A DNA stretch of 64,000 nt. It comes from Argyresthia goedartella (Eukaryota; Arthropoda; Insecta; Lepidoptera; Argyresthiidae). The stretch lies in the NCBI GenBank assembly GCA_949825045.1, contig OX463836.1:10247829-10311828 (forward strand), read 5' to 3'. Each line of letters begins with the position of its first letter. The first letter of the stretch is position 1. Below the pieces are notes generated by a model. That model ran no database searches. It had not been told where the DNA came from and saw only the letters and a list, made by a program, of their open reading frames with translations. The translations under genes were made by a program, and so were the position numbers. Positions 20,029 to 31,626 of this stretch are shown in pieces.

Positions 20029-22760
20029 ATGGACACGGATGGGTCCAACAAACCTAATAGTAATCGTAGGAAGAGGAAAAACACTAAGAATCACACAATT
20101 TGTAAGCATTGCAGCAAAAAGCGCAGACAGAACCCACATCAGGGCAAAGTTTCCTGCTCCTGTGAATCTGATTCTGACAAAGAAAAAAATGTGATAACGG
20201 AATCAGAGTCGCAGGAACGAATATCGCAAAACAGTAATAGTGATATACAACCTAACTCATCACCAGCAAGAGCCTGAGCCGCGCGGATCGGCAGGTCCCT
20301 GTACGAACCGTACGAAGTGTCTCCTTACCTTATTCATGTCCAGAGTGTTGATCCAAATAGTACATTTCATCCAGTCTCCTTTGGAAGATTCGTCGCATAC
20401 AAGCACTGTTTTCGATTGCGGGCGATCACTCTTTGGAACTCGCTTCCCTGCACTATCAGAGATAGTCCATCTCTGCCCGTCTTCAAAAATCGTTTGAAGG
20501 AGCATTATCTTTCTCTATCCTAGATTTGAGCTTTGTATATATTAGTTTATTTAGGTGTATTTATATTTTCATATAATATTTATGTACTTGTGTATGTAGT
20601 GTATCTAGCAGTTAATTCAATAGTTCAGTAATATATGTATGTATCTTATCAGAGCACATAGGTCTATCCTGTATATTAAATTATTCTTATCAACCTTGGG
20701 TTTGCTGGAAGAGATCTCTATTTAGAGATAAGCATGCCTTTGTAGATGTCCTTTCTGTTTATTATATCTTATGTCGTTTTATGTGCAATAAATATGTACG
20801 AAATACGAAGATGGCAAAACATGGCTATAAAAATGTTATCCAGGGCAGTGTTAAAGGTTGGGAAGAAAAAAAATAGAGCTTGCCTTTTCCAAATATAATG
20901 AGGCTAATGAATTTTTTAGTGATGGCGAACTCAGCAAACAAAAGTTAACAGCTTTTTTACCCACATTCAATGTGATCAGGATGGGAATGATTCGTGATGT
21001 GCCCCCTGAATGGTCAGAGCAAGAAGTTATTGACAACATATCAGTTCCAATTGGTTGTGGAAGTGTTTAATTACAAAGTACATGGCCGGTTACCTGAATG
21101 GAAGCCTAGTCAAACAGTCGATCTGACCTTTCATGGGCAAGTACTACCAAAAAGAGTATTCATGTTCTATAACTCTCTAACTGTTGAATTGTACACGTAT
21201 CCAACCATACAATGTTATAACATACCAAGACAAAGTTTCTCTCGAAGCCCCGTTGCTGCAGGTGCGGCCAGGAGCATTCTGGTGACACTTGTGACAGGGA
21301 GGTAGACAGTGCACATTGTTTGTCCTGCAGTGGTCATCATTATGCCACCAGTAAAACCTGTCCCGAGTATGGGAGGCAAACTAAGATAAAATCGTATATG
21401 GCACACAATTGCGTGTCTTATTCTGAAACTAGTCGTCTCCACCCTAATGTCTCAAAATCATTTGCCGAAATTGTAGCATCCTCTCCGCCCTAATCTCCAA
21501 GCCAGTCTCACCCAATACTGGCTTCCCACTCAACTACAGAACCTCACAGAAAAACAGTATTTTAAAACCGCAATCACCTCCCAAGTCTATTAAAAGCTAT
21601 GGTCATGAAGCACTCAGGTCTAGGATCCATCCTCTTCACAGGCAAATGGGTGTGCTTTACAAGATACTTCTTCTTCTTTCTCGAAAGATAATGTTATAGA
21701 ACTAATAACTGCTTTAATTAATGCGTTAACCTCTTCACTCCCTCCTTCTCAAGCCCAACCGTACGACATTGCCCCTCTAATTAACATCATCACTAACATT
21801 TTCAAAAATGGCTTCCCAAGCCATTCTGCAATGGAATTAAAGAAGTCTTGTAAATAAAAAATCCGATTTAATTTATTTGTTGAATAAATATAAACATTTT
21901 TCTGTTGCTCTGTCTGAAACATGGATGGTCCCGGGTGCCCTTTTTAGGGTATGTGGTTATTCATGTCACAGAGAGGACAGAAGGGATGGATCGTTGTCGC
22001 CATTCTCATCAAACCATCTACCCCATTCATTCCATTTCAACTTCCATCTCATTGTAATGAGATCTCCATGGTCGCAGCCATTGTAAATAACATCTGTATT
22101 ATTTCTGTTTATTTTTAGACTGCACCTGTAAATATTTTTTCTGAAATCAACAACATTTTGCCTAAACCTTTTTTATTTTTAGGCGTCTTTAATTCGCATC
22201 ACCAGTCTTTTTGATGCGGTATTTCTGATTCATATGGATCTAGACTGTTAGATATTGTGAATAGTCATAATTTATGTATATTAAACTCAGGATTACCAAC
22301 CCGTTTGACAAAGCCTGGGGAAAATAAAAGTGCAGTAGATGTATCCATTAGTTCTGTTGATTTGGCTTCATCACTTTCTTGGACTACCACGGACAATACA
22401 TTTGGTAGCGATCATTACCCTATACTGATTTATTTTCCTTCTAATCGAACCTCAGATTTGCCTCAAAAACCGCGGATTATGCATAGAATGGGTGGAGCTG
22501 ATTCGGATGCTTTTAAAAGTTGTGTTGATCATAAACTTACCAATACTTTATGTGATGTGGAGATTTTCGCCAAAGTTTGGTGGAAGCTGCGGACATGGCT
22601 ATTCCCGTCAAAAATGGTAAAGCTAGAAAAATTCCTTCCCCACCATTGTTAGTTCAGGTAATCAAACCATTATACCAATTTTAAAATCTGGCAAACCTAG
22701 TAATCCTTTATGATATAGGCCTATTGCACTTTCGTCTTTCTTAGCCAAAGTCACCGAATA
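20029..22760 (+). mobile_element. Degenerate Jockey-like LINE (ORF1 plus endonuclease)
   Basis: ORF1 begins near 20029 with a Lys/Ser-rich N-terminus. After an insertion at 20318-20802 it resumes (AFSKYNEANEFF) and reaches two zinc knuckles around 21255-21360 (CCRCGQEHSGDTC; CLSCSGHHYATSKTC). ORF2 remnants from about 21877 carry the apurinic-type endonuclease (FSVALSETW; NSHNLCILNSGLPTRL; FGSDHYPI) and stop near the start of the RT (KSGKPSNP...YRPIALSS). Several stops and frameshifts are present. The RT and 3' end are missing. Confidence 0.75.
20318..20802 (+). mobile_element. 5'-truncated CR1-like LINE end inserted in LINE ORF1
   Basis: The C-terminal codons (AYKHCFRLRAITLWNSLPC ... KEHYLSLS, stop at 20523) and 3' UTR match the copy at 30205-31445. 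It ends with AATAAATATGTACGAAA. TACGAAG flanks both ends (20311-20317 and about 20796-20802), a likely 7-bp target duplication. Confidence 0.75.
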
Positions 22761-23052
22761 CTACCGAATACACCGAAGGCTAAACTGCCTCGGACAGACA
22801 GACATACCGACAGACGCTTCAAACTTATAACACCCCTCTTTTGTTGGTCGGGTTCATAAAAAAACTGGTTTAAAATACTTCTTTAAATACCAAATGTTGG
22901 TATCAAATAAAGTATTATTACGATCACAATGTATCAAGTCAAAAGTTGCGATTTTAGTCAGAGGATAAGCGAAAAAGAATGTTATCCCTTTCGCGCATTT
23001 CTTCTCTAAACAGCGATTGAGCTCGAAACTAGAAACCTGTGGAAATTCGCTA

Positions 23053-23142
23053 TCATCTCATTGGTACATGGCCAGCACGGGACTCGAACCTTTCATCTCT
23101 TGTGTGAGAAGCAAGCATGAAACCCACTAGACCATGGAGCTC
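23053..23142 (-). repeat. SINE family B, head fragment
   Basis: On the minus strand it reads GAGCTCCATGGTCTAGTGGG then GCTTGCTTCTCACAC and GGTTCGAGTCC, the A- and B-box-bearing head shared with copies at 28141 and 32129. Confidence 0.7.
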
Positions 23143-23898
23143 GTAACACTAAAATTTGTCTTCAGGTTAGGTCAAAAAATATTGAACTGCCCTAAGACTA
23201 ACTCAAAACCCACAAAAATTGTGGAAAAATGACAGTTTTTCTATACAGATCTGTTAACTAAAGCTGGCACGATCTCAGTGCTCACACTTATGCAATTTCA
23301 ATATACAGTATATTTACAAATGAATGATTTTATTCTAACCTTGAAATAGGTAACACAATCACAAAAAACAATCACAATAACGCGCGTCAATTGACACGTG
23401 ACACGAGTGCAAAAAGATCACTCTATATTTATAAGCAGTAGCGAAAGCAAAACAATAACTGTCTCCTTCATACTCATAAGTTCGACCGCGCGCGAGAGAG
23501 ACAGACAGACTATTCTTGATGTCAATGCAGTGCAACGTCACGCCGCGCGCTTATTCACAGACACTACACAAGCGCAACGTGTAAATGTGTTGAACGTGCC
23601 CGCTTTAGTTAACCGATCTATACACTAATTTTACCATTCGTTTTCGTTACGGATTGGTGGGACCGACTTAGGGCCACTACTTTGAACACGAGTCGAGACT
23701 ATCCATGAATAACTTTCACAACTCCATATAAATCAGTATAGAGCTGTCACTTCTTCGGAGAATAGTAATAATTCGGGTTCCATCCGGACCTAAGGAGTTA
23801 TCAAAGTTATTCATAGAACAGTCTTGAATCGCCTTCGGAGTATTGGCACTAGGGGACAGGTTGGTTCAAAAAGATCTCCCTATAACCTTAATATGTCG

Positions 23899-23982
23899 AA
23901 TGTACATCTGTTGGCATACCGCACGAATGTACATCTGTTGGCATACCGCACGAATGTACATCTGTTGGCATACCGCACGAAT
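23899..23982 (+). repeat. 27-bp tandem triplicate
   Basis: Three consecutive copies of a 27-bp unit beginning AATGTACATCTGTTGGCATA start at 23899, 23926 and 23953. They are identical by eye. Confidence 0.9.
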
Positions 23983-24064
23983 TTACAAAACGCATACCAC
24001 GCCAACCTCAACCTTCTTAGAGAAAAATGGCTAATGTTTACATAAAAAGGGTCATATAGGGGTA

Positions 24065-24470
24065 TAAAAAAACGGTCAAGAGCGAGTCTAACTCGCGCAC
24101 GAAGGGTTCGGTACCACCGTACAATGGTAGGGATGGTGTGGAGTGAATAGTTTGGATTTTACATAGCAAAATGCTGTTTACAAAGTTATTGGTGCGGCTA
24201 CACTCCATGTACGTAACCAAGTGCATTCATAAGTTTGTATTTGGTATTGAAATAATTGTTGTATGCTCCTTTAAATATTTATTTTTGTCTGTTTTTTAGT
24301 ATTTGTTGTTATAGCGGCAACAAAAATTCATCATCTGTGAAAATTTCATTTGTCAAACCTAATTACCACGGTTCATGAGATACTGCCTGGTGACAGACGG
24401 ACGGACGAACGAACAGACAGCTGAGGCTTAGAAATAGGTCCCGTTTGGCACCCTTCGGGTACGGAACCCT
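24065..24470 (+). repeat. GACG-core dispersed repeat, copy 1
   Basis: It starts AACGGTCAAGAGCGAGTC and ends GGGTACGGAACCCT. In between are GAAGGGTTCGGTACC, TATTGGTGCGGCTAC, and a CCTGGTGACAGACGGACGG block. The GGGTTCCGTACC near the start and GGTACGGAACCC at the end are inverted repeats of each other. The family is non-coding; the superfamily is not certain from sequence alone. Confidence 0.8.
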
Positions 24471-24885
24471 GGAAACATCCCAAATATACAAAAATTTCAT
24501 CAATATTTTACTATATGTTCACCAAAATTGTACACCCTGTTTTATATTAAACTGTATGGGATTGCCTCGCTCCGCTCCGCTTCGCTTCGGCTGCAGGTTG
24601 TATTTAAAGGTTGTGACCTAAAAATTTGAACAGAAAGTGACCTATAGCAACCAATGCGGTTCTGTGAGCACTTAATTTTATGAACATTTAGTAAACTTGG
24701 TAGTCTAATTTTTAGTAGTCTAAAATAAAAATAAAACATATATATTTTATGCCACAATTGTGCTAGATACATGCTGCACTAGTCCTACACTAGGTTTCTC
24801 CGTGCCATGGGTCAAAGGCACAACCAGAAAAGTAATTACAAATGATTTGCATAAAAAAAAGTGAATTATGAAAGCGATAACTTCA

Positions 24886-25129
24886 GACGACCGGTTTAGC
24901 CTTGCGGGTATAGTGACCTGGCTACGAAGCTGACAGTCCTGGGTTCGATTCCCGATAAGGGCAAATATTTGTGTGATGAGCATGAATATTTGTTTCTTAG
25001 TCTTGGATGTTTTCTATGTAGATATTCACATAAGTATTTATCTCTATTAAATATATCGCCTTGTTGAGCTTACTACGGGCCTAGTTCGATTTGTGTAAGA
25101 TTGATCTCGAATATTTATTTATTTATTAT
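24886..25129 (+). repeat. tRNA-headed SINE related to family A
   Basis: It begins GACGACCGGTTTAGCC, has B box GGTTCGATTCC, then the GGGCAAATATTTGTGTGATGAG body also seen in family A, and ends in an (ATTT)n tail. Confidence 0.7.
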
Positions 25130-26261
25130 AACTATAAATCTAAACTTACTGGTAAGAAGTTTGTGTTTTTATATAGTGTGGCGGACAGTTGTTCAGTAGA
25201 CCTGGGAGGTTACCACAATGTTTTTTCCGATTCAAATTAGGTTCAAAACAAGAACATCACCATGGCAACCATTTCCATTCCAATTCGCCATAATGGGTTT
25301 TATTTACCTAATATCAAGACATGTTATAAGACGGTCACGGTAATTTTGCAGATAGATCAAATTAGGTTCCTAATCTGAGTTGGCATATCTGAAGAATATT
25401 TGTTGCCGAGAAAAAACATTAAAATATGGCGGGAAAGGAAAAGAATTCGCCTGCGATCAACATCTTTGCATAATATGAGATCGCCGGAGGCATTGCTTTA
25501 TGTAATCGGCAATAAAGAGGTTGTATAACACTATTTTGACCTCATATTTTTTTGGCGCGATGCAATAGTGTTCTGACCGTCGCGACGTCAGCGCGTTCTT
25601 TCTCGCCGCCATATTGAGAGTGCGTTCCAATTTTAAAATATAGATCTTAATTGTGTCTCAGTGTGCTTTTGTGCAAAATAAACTGTTTTTCGGTGTTATT
25701 TTTACACAGGATTATTTAGATTTTTAGGTAAGTAGTTTTTGTATTATTTCTTTATTATTATTTTTTTCTCCGTCTCTTTTGTTGAATCTAAAACCAAAAA
25801 AAATGAAAAAGACTTCAGAAATAAAGCAGTTTTTATTTTTTTTAAATACATAATACAATATTTATCTGGCTTACTTTGTTTTATACTCTCTTGGTCCTCG
25901 TCATGATTTGTGAAAGTATAGGTATTGCGTTGTCATCACACGTTGGCCTGCGGAAACATATATACCAGGGATTATGCAGACGATACTTATAACACTTTTT
26001 ATCATCTACACCTATATTATGAATGCGAGAGAAACTCTGTCTGGATGTTACGTTGTCACGCTACGCTGAACCGATTTTGATGAAGTTTGGTACCTTAGTA
26101 CAAACAGTGTCGTAAAAATAAACTTGAAGTCAAAAGTAACATCAACAAAGAGTTGGGCTGATCGAGAATGCGACCTTATTCGAAATGCCGAGTGTTATTG
26201 TCCAAAACTGGGTCACTAATACTAGAATTAAAAAACGAAGTCTTGCTTCTCCCAAAAGCGT
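25130..26261. other. Gene-free stretch with promoter-like island
   Basis: No protein-coding sequence is recognised. A CpG-richer island is at 25540-25735 (separate entry). A fragment of a common dispersed repeat (CTGAACCGATTTTGATGAA) is at about 26030-26100. Confidence 0.45.
25545..25735 (+). promoter_or_regulatory. Candidate promoter with non-coding first exon
   Basis: The island holds GACGTCA (CRE-like), GCCGCCATATTG (YY1-like), an AAAATATA box near 25634 and an insect initiator-like TCAGTG at 25658, followed by TTTTTAG and a consensus donor GTAAGT at 25728. There is no coding exon in reach before 48 kb. It could be the 5' exon of FAR, of an unseen non-coding RNA, or chance. Confidence 0.3.
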
Positions 26262-26385
26262 CATAATTCATAATTCTTTATTGCACAAAGATAAATAAAA
26301 AGTTAAATTTGTGGAAAGCATATGTACAAAGGCAGGCTTATGTCTAAAAAGAGATTTCTTCCAGCAAACCAAGGCATGATAAGAA
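26262..26385 (-). repeat. LINE 3' UTR fragment, antisense
   Basis: It has TTCTTTATTGCACA followed by AAAGAGATTTCTTCCAGCAAACC, the reverse complement of the 3' tail seen at 31330-31430 (GTTTGCTGGAAGAGATCTCT ... GTGCAATAAA). Confidence 0.65.
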
Positions 26386-26586
26386 AATTTACCATGAAAG
26401 GGTAGGCAGTGCACAATATCTAATAACTAAATTAAATATCTATAAAATAAATAAACTAAATATCTATAAAATATGTAAAATAAAATACTATATACCAAAC
26501 TACTAAATAATAATAAATAATATGATAATAATATACATACTATAACTACTATCATGAAAGAGAGAGGAAGTGCTCTTTTACCGGGT

Positions 26587-27157
26587 TTTTGAAAGAGAAA
26601 AGAGTGGGACTGTCTCTTATCTTGCAAGGAAGCGTCTTGAAAGAGAAAAGAGTGGGACTGTCTCTTATGTTGCAAGAGTGGGACTGTCTCTTATGTTGCA
26701 AGAGTGGGACTGTCTCTTATCTTGCAAGAGTGGGACTGTCTCTTATGTTGCAAGAGTGGGACTGTCTCTTATCTTGCAAGAGTGGGACTGTCTCTTATCT
26801 TGCAAGAGTGGGACTGTCTCTTATGTTGCAAGAGTGGGACTGTCTCTTATCTTGCAAGAGTGGGACTGTCTCTTATCTTGCAAGAGTGGGACTGTCTCTT
26901 ATCTTGCAAGAGTGGGACTGTCTCTTATGTTGCAAGAGTGGGACTGTCTCTTATCTTGCAAGAGTGGGACTGTCTCTTATCTTGCAAGAGTGGGACTGTC
27001 TCTTATCTTGCAAGAGTGGGACTGTCTCTTATGTTGCAAGAGTGGGACTGTCTCTTATCTTGCAAGAGTGGGACTGTCTCTTATCTTGCAAGGAAGCGTC
27101 TTGAAAGAGAAAATAGTGGGACTGTCTCTTATCTTGCTTGCAAGGAAGCGTCTTGAC
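26587..27157 (+). repeat. 26-bp minisatellite, 17 units
   Basis: Seventeen head-to-tail 26-bp units (AGTGGGACTGTCTCTTATCT and TGCAAG) run from 26651 to about 27092. They are identical except for one C/G position. Degenerate bordering units containing GAAAGAGAAAA and GGAAGCGTCTT occur twice on the left (26587, 26638) and once on the right (27102). Because 26 is not a multiple of 3 and the unit has no stop, all three forward frames stay open; I do not regard these as genes. Confidence 0.95.
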
Positions 27158-27479
27158 TCTTGATCGCATTGATGTCTTTTATTCCAGGTTACCTTCCTAA
27201 GAAAAGACTTGAATGGGGAGTCAGAAGCAACGTATGTGCAATACATCTTTATATTATGTTATGTTACTCAAACAATAGCGTTACGTTTAGCGAGTAACTC
27301 GATACTTCTTTATTCGCTATAAGGGGCTAGCCCAACGTTTACTTCTGGAATCAACTAACGGTATAAAACAGAAGGGCTTCAGGGAAAATTCATGGGCTTA
27401 ATAAAATGTTAACTTTATCACACAAGTAAACATAAACATTTACATTTAAACATAAACATTTACATACAGGCACATACAT

Positions 27480-27627
27480 TGCTTCTGGTGGTGACCAGAA
27501 ACAGCGACGTCACACACATATAAACATCCATGACCTGGGTTTTTTTTTCAGTATCCCCAGCCGGGGTTCGAACCCGGGACCTCTCGCATGGTAGGCAGCG
27601 CCAAAACCGCAGCGCCACAGAGGTCGT
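27480..27627 (-). repeat. SINE family C, antisense
   Basis: On the minus strand: ACCTCTGTGGCGCTGCGG (A-box side), GGTTCGAACCCCGGC (B box), then ATGGATGTTTATATGTG and the TCGCTGTTTCTGG body. Same family as 44417-44620, 44920-45105 and 62041-62220. Confidence 0.75.
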
Positions 27628-27737
27628 CACCAGACAGACAGACAGACAAATGACGCCACCAACGGATATATGCCTGTGACGTTTCTACGTAAATATACCA
27701 TACGAATAAATAAATGTTAATGGGTTAGTATTTAATT

Positions 27738-27900
27738 ATACATCAAAAATACTGATTTACACAGCAAATAAGGATCAGCAAAAACTCTTTTTATGTTTTA
27801 TAGTAGTTTATGTGTACTCAAGTTTATGTATTAAGTTGTTGTTTCGCTTCGCTCACCCCCTTTACCCTTCATCTAAGCTACCGCAGCATTTTTCCCTGAT
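27738..27900. repeat. TIR-type dispersed repeat fragment
   Basis: It starts CATCAAAAATACTGATTTAC and includes CCCCCTTTACCCTTCATC and AGCTACCGCAGCATTTT, all shared (other orientation) with the better bounded copy at 60556-60777. Confidence 0.55.
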
Positions 27901-28140
27901 AGTTGCTGTGCAAATGAGTATTTTTTATGTGCAGTTAAATATTTCCCGTAATGTACCAAAATCTCAATAAAACTAATTTGCGATCAAATCGATATAACCA
28001 CAACGCGCATTCCAGAGCAATACAGCATCTTTTCGCCAATTCAGCATTACGTGATAAAACTTAACTTAATAATAATGTTATACTTAATTTTCTTGCAAAA
28101 CACAGCAGTGGGTCAATATTATAAATTAAGATTATACGTA

Positions 28141-28386
28141 AGAGCTCCGTGGTCTAGTGGTAATAGGCTCGCTTCTCACGCAGGAGATGCGGGCTTCACC
28201 ACATGCATCAAGGAGACAACTACATTATACGTACGGTTCAACAGTGATGAGGAGACCTTCGTATAGCGGCGATGGCCTAGCTCCCTGTCACGCATAACCG
28301 AGTAGGAATATCTGGCTGAACGCGGGCACAACTGTGCTTTTGCCATCCCGTATCTGCGTAAAAACGAGTGACGCAATGTTGTGATG
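28141..28386 (+). repeat. SINE family B
   Basis: The head GAGCTCCGTGGTCTAGTGG, a degenerate B-box side, then the CACAACTGTGCTTTTGCC body, lead directly into the next GACG-core repeat at 28387. Confidence 0.7.
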
Positions 28387-28795
28387 TGAAAACGGTCAAG
28401 TGAGAGTCTAACTTGCGCACGAAGGGTTCCGTACCACCGTACAATGGTAGGGATGGTGTGGAGTGAATAGTTTGGATATTACATAGCAAAATGTCGTTTA
28501 CAAAGTTATCGGTGCGGCTACTTTCACGCTCCATGTACGTAACCAGGTGCATTAAAAAGTTTGTATGTGATATTGAAAGAATTGTTGTATGGGAGCCCCC
28601 CTAAATATTCATTTTGTTCTGTTTTTTTAGTATTTGTTGTTAGAGACGCCACAGAAATACATCATCTGTAAAAATTTCATCTGTCTAACTATCACGTTTC
28701 ATGAGTTACCGCCTGGTGACAGACAGACGGACGGACGGACAGCGGAGGCTTAGTAATAGGGTTCCGTTTGACACCCTTCGGGTAAGGAGCCCTAA
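28387..28795 (+). repeat. GACG-core dispersed repeat, copy 2
   Basis: It starts AAAACGGTCAAGTGAGAGTC and ends GGGTAAGGAGCCCTAA, with the full internal order of copy 1. Confidence 0.8.
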
Positions 28796-30204
28796 GAAAT
28801 TAGTTATTACAATCTGTGTTAATACTATATTCGTTTGTAAAACTCAGAGGTGGGTCAACCTTAAAAACATAAAGATACCTAACTAACCGAGTGACGGGCA
28901 TTCAAAATTTAATTTCTCAATTAAGGTGATATGTAAAAGCGGAAATACGAATCTAAACGAAAAGGACAGCGTTAATTACTACCACATAAGATGAAAAGAG
29001 AGTGCAGATAATGCGCTCGACTCAAACCACATAAAAATTGTTTAAAAATAAACTACGCTATTTTGTCAAAACTATTTTCAAGGAGAGTTTAATATTATCC
29101 ACATTTTGAATGCAGTTCCGCAATTTTATTAGTTAAGATTGCAGAATTACAGGTAAAAATAAAACAATTTAGTAGTATCTTCTTCTATCGAGAAAATTAC
29201 ATCCAACCGCGTTTTCCTTCAGTGAGAATCTGAATAAAATATCTGATTTCTTAAATAGTAATAGGGGAGTAAATGGATTTGAAAAAAACCTCATTATTTT
29301 TTGCTATCTTCTTAAATCTTCTTAATTGATCGAGCGAGCGAAGGGCTCCATTTCGACATTTGGGGTATCAAATTAAAGGGCTTCATGGGCCGGTTCTAAA
29401 AATATACTACACCATTACCTTTCGGCCGCCTGTTTTCTAAAAATCCAAGAAATATTTTCAAAACATACCAAGTTTGGACTCCTCGAAGTAGGAGACGGAT
29501 TAGTAAAGAGGATCTATACAGACCATGAGAGTGAGTGAAATAGACTATAACTATTTTCGTGAAAAGTCAATAGACTGTATTTTAAATCGCAAAATGTCAT
29601 TTACAAAGTTATTGGTGCGGCTACTTTACTACTTGATTTTGATTGAATCTAAAATACTTACCTATAAATTGGTTCACAGTCCCCCCTGTTAGCGAGGTCT
29701 ACTGCCCACAGGGACACTAGTATTAGTGTTTAACAACTTAGGCAAATTTTGCCAATGTCATGTTTAGATTTCACTGTATCTGGACAGGTTCTCCTTCGCG
29801 AACTTAAAAAGTTTAGTGTGATTTGTTGCTCCTTAGCACTACCCAAGGGGGTTGTGCAGGGTGGTGGGATCCAAGTGTTTCCTGTGGACATGAGCAGGGG
29901 GGTATCACTCAGAGGTTTAGGTACGTTTGGCCGGCCGACCCGGAGTTCGGGATTTTGCATCGCGAGATGTCAGAGTAAAAGAAGCTCTCAGGCGAAGTGA
30001 TGCGGCGCAATCTAGCCTGCACGGGCGGGACCGATTCTGTAGGTGTTTAGCGATTATTGATCGTAGCGCAATTGCAAGCTACATCGCGCTTTATTGCCGC
30101 GCAGCGAGAGTAGCTATTTATTTAAGTGTCTTTGAGGAGTGATCTTTCTGTACGAAGTACTATTAAGTATTCTGTGACATGAGTGATGCGCCTTTACTGA
30201 GTGG
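28796..30204. other. Gene-free stretch
   Basis: No supported gene. A small fragment of the GACG-core family (TTACAAAGTTATTGGTGCGG) is at 29597-29620. Opposing open frames at 29730-30000 contain no motif I recognise. Confidence 0.4.
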
Positions 30205-31445
30205 TGCGATCTCTTAGCGGGCGTTCCTCAGGGTGGTATTCTTTCCCCTCTCTTATTCTCTGTCTTCATCAACTCCATCTCCGTTGTTATCTCCTCCCCA
30301 TATCATATCTATGCTGATGATCTTCAGATTTATCGTCATTTTCTCTTCAGTGATGTGAACCTGGCTATAGACACACTGAACGCTGACCTTGAGAACATCA
30401 GAACCTGGGCTTCGTCACATGGATTGCTGGTAAACCCCAGTAAGTCCCAGGGATTATTATGGGTACCAGACATTCTTTAAACGCATTGCAACAATTGTAC
30501 ATACCGCCCGTTACCTATGACGGTACTTTAATCACCTACAGTGACAAGGCCAAAAACCTGGGTGTCATGTTTGATAAACAACTCTCCTGGACTAACCACG
30601 TCAGCGAGGTCAGTAGGCGCGTCTTTGCCACCTTTCACTCACTAAGACGGCTTCAGAACTTTCTGCCCCATCAAACAAAAATTACACTTGCTCAATCTCT
30701 TCTTCTCCCCTTGATCGATTATGCCGATGTTTGTTGGGTTAGCGCCAACGAAGAGCAACTTAACAGACTCGAGCGACTTCAAAGTCTCGGGATTCGGTTT
30801 ATCTTCGGACTGCGCAAGTTCGACCACGTCTCGCAGTATCGCAAGGAGTTAAAATGGCTGCCGATCCGTCTTCTTCGGGACACACACATCTTCACTCTTC
30901 TATTCAACATCTTAACCAACCCTCGATACCCTAGCTTTCTCCGTGAGCTTTTTCAATTTCTCCCTTCGGCTCGTCCACGTAGAACTCACACGGTTTCCCT
31001 GCTCTCCATACCTCATCACAATACCGTCGCATACAAGCACTGTTTTCGATTGCGGGCGATCGCTCTTTGGAACTTACTTCCCTGCACTATCAGAGATAGT
31101 CCGTCTCTCCCCGTCTTCAAGAATCGTTTGAAGGAGCATTATCTTTCTCTATCCTAGATTTGAGCTTTGTATATATTAGTTTATTTATTTGTATTTATAT
31201 TTTTATATAATAATTATGTACTTGTGTATGTAGTGTATCTAGCAGTTAGTTCTATAGTTCAGTAATATAAGTATGAATGTATCTTATCAGAGCACATAGG
31301 TCTATATTAAATTATTCATATCAACCTTGGGTTTGCTGGAAGAGATCTCTATTTAGAGATAAGCATGCCTTTGTAGATGTCCTTTCTGTCTTATTATATC
31401 TTATGTCGTTTTATGTGCAATAAATATATACGAAATATATATACA
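30205..31445 (+). mobile_element. 5'-truncated CR1-like LINE (RT C-terminal half and 3' UTR)
   Basis: It starts inside the RT with [19 protein letters not shown] and the YADD box ([10 protein letters not shown]), then shifts frame once near 30455. From 30460 it is open to the stop at 31157 through the thumb and C-terminal region (KNLGVMFDKQLSW; ALWNLLPCTIRDS). The 3' UTR ends with GTGCAATAAATATATACGAAA. The clade (CR1 group versus Jockey group) is judged only from the C-terminal style. Confidence 0.8.
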
Positions 31446-31626
31446 TGAGCAAGTATTCTCCCCAAACTGTCGCTCAAAAACCACTAGTTGGGAACCGCAG
31501 TAGGCCAAAGCAGCCTTTTTTAAATCTGAAGTTACTCAATTAGTTAATCAATAGTATTACAGCAGTTGTTTCATTATACTAGCTTGTTGATCATGAGTGG
31601 CAGTTTACAATCGTTGACGTGCAAAC

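Larger units (their letters stand above)
22761..24064. other. Gene-free stretch with SINE and short tandem repeat
   Basis: A minus-strand SINE B head lies at 23053-23142 and a 27-bp triplicate at 23899-23982. A CAGACAGACAT-rich fragment of a dispersed repeat is at 22790-22840. No coding sequence is supported. Confidence 0.5.

Noticed and set aside
26651..27092. CRISPR-like array
   Set aside because: Units are contiguous with no spacers, and the sequence is animal nuclear DNA.
26570..27163. Long overlapping open frames of 150-197 codons in the minisatellite
   Set aside because: They exist only because a stop-free 26-bp unit repeats. All three frames are open and there is no domain, start context or codon bias.
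29730..30000. Opposing frames of 76-83 codons
   Set aside because: I could not identify a domain. Coding on either strand is not supported, though a degenerate transposon is possible.
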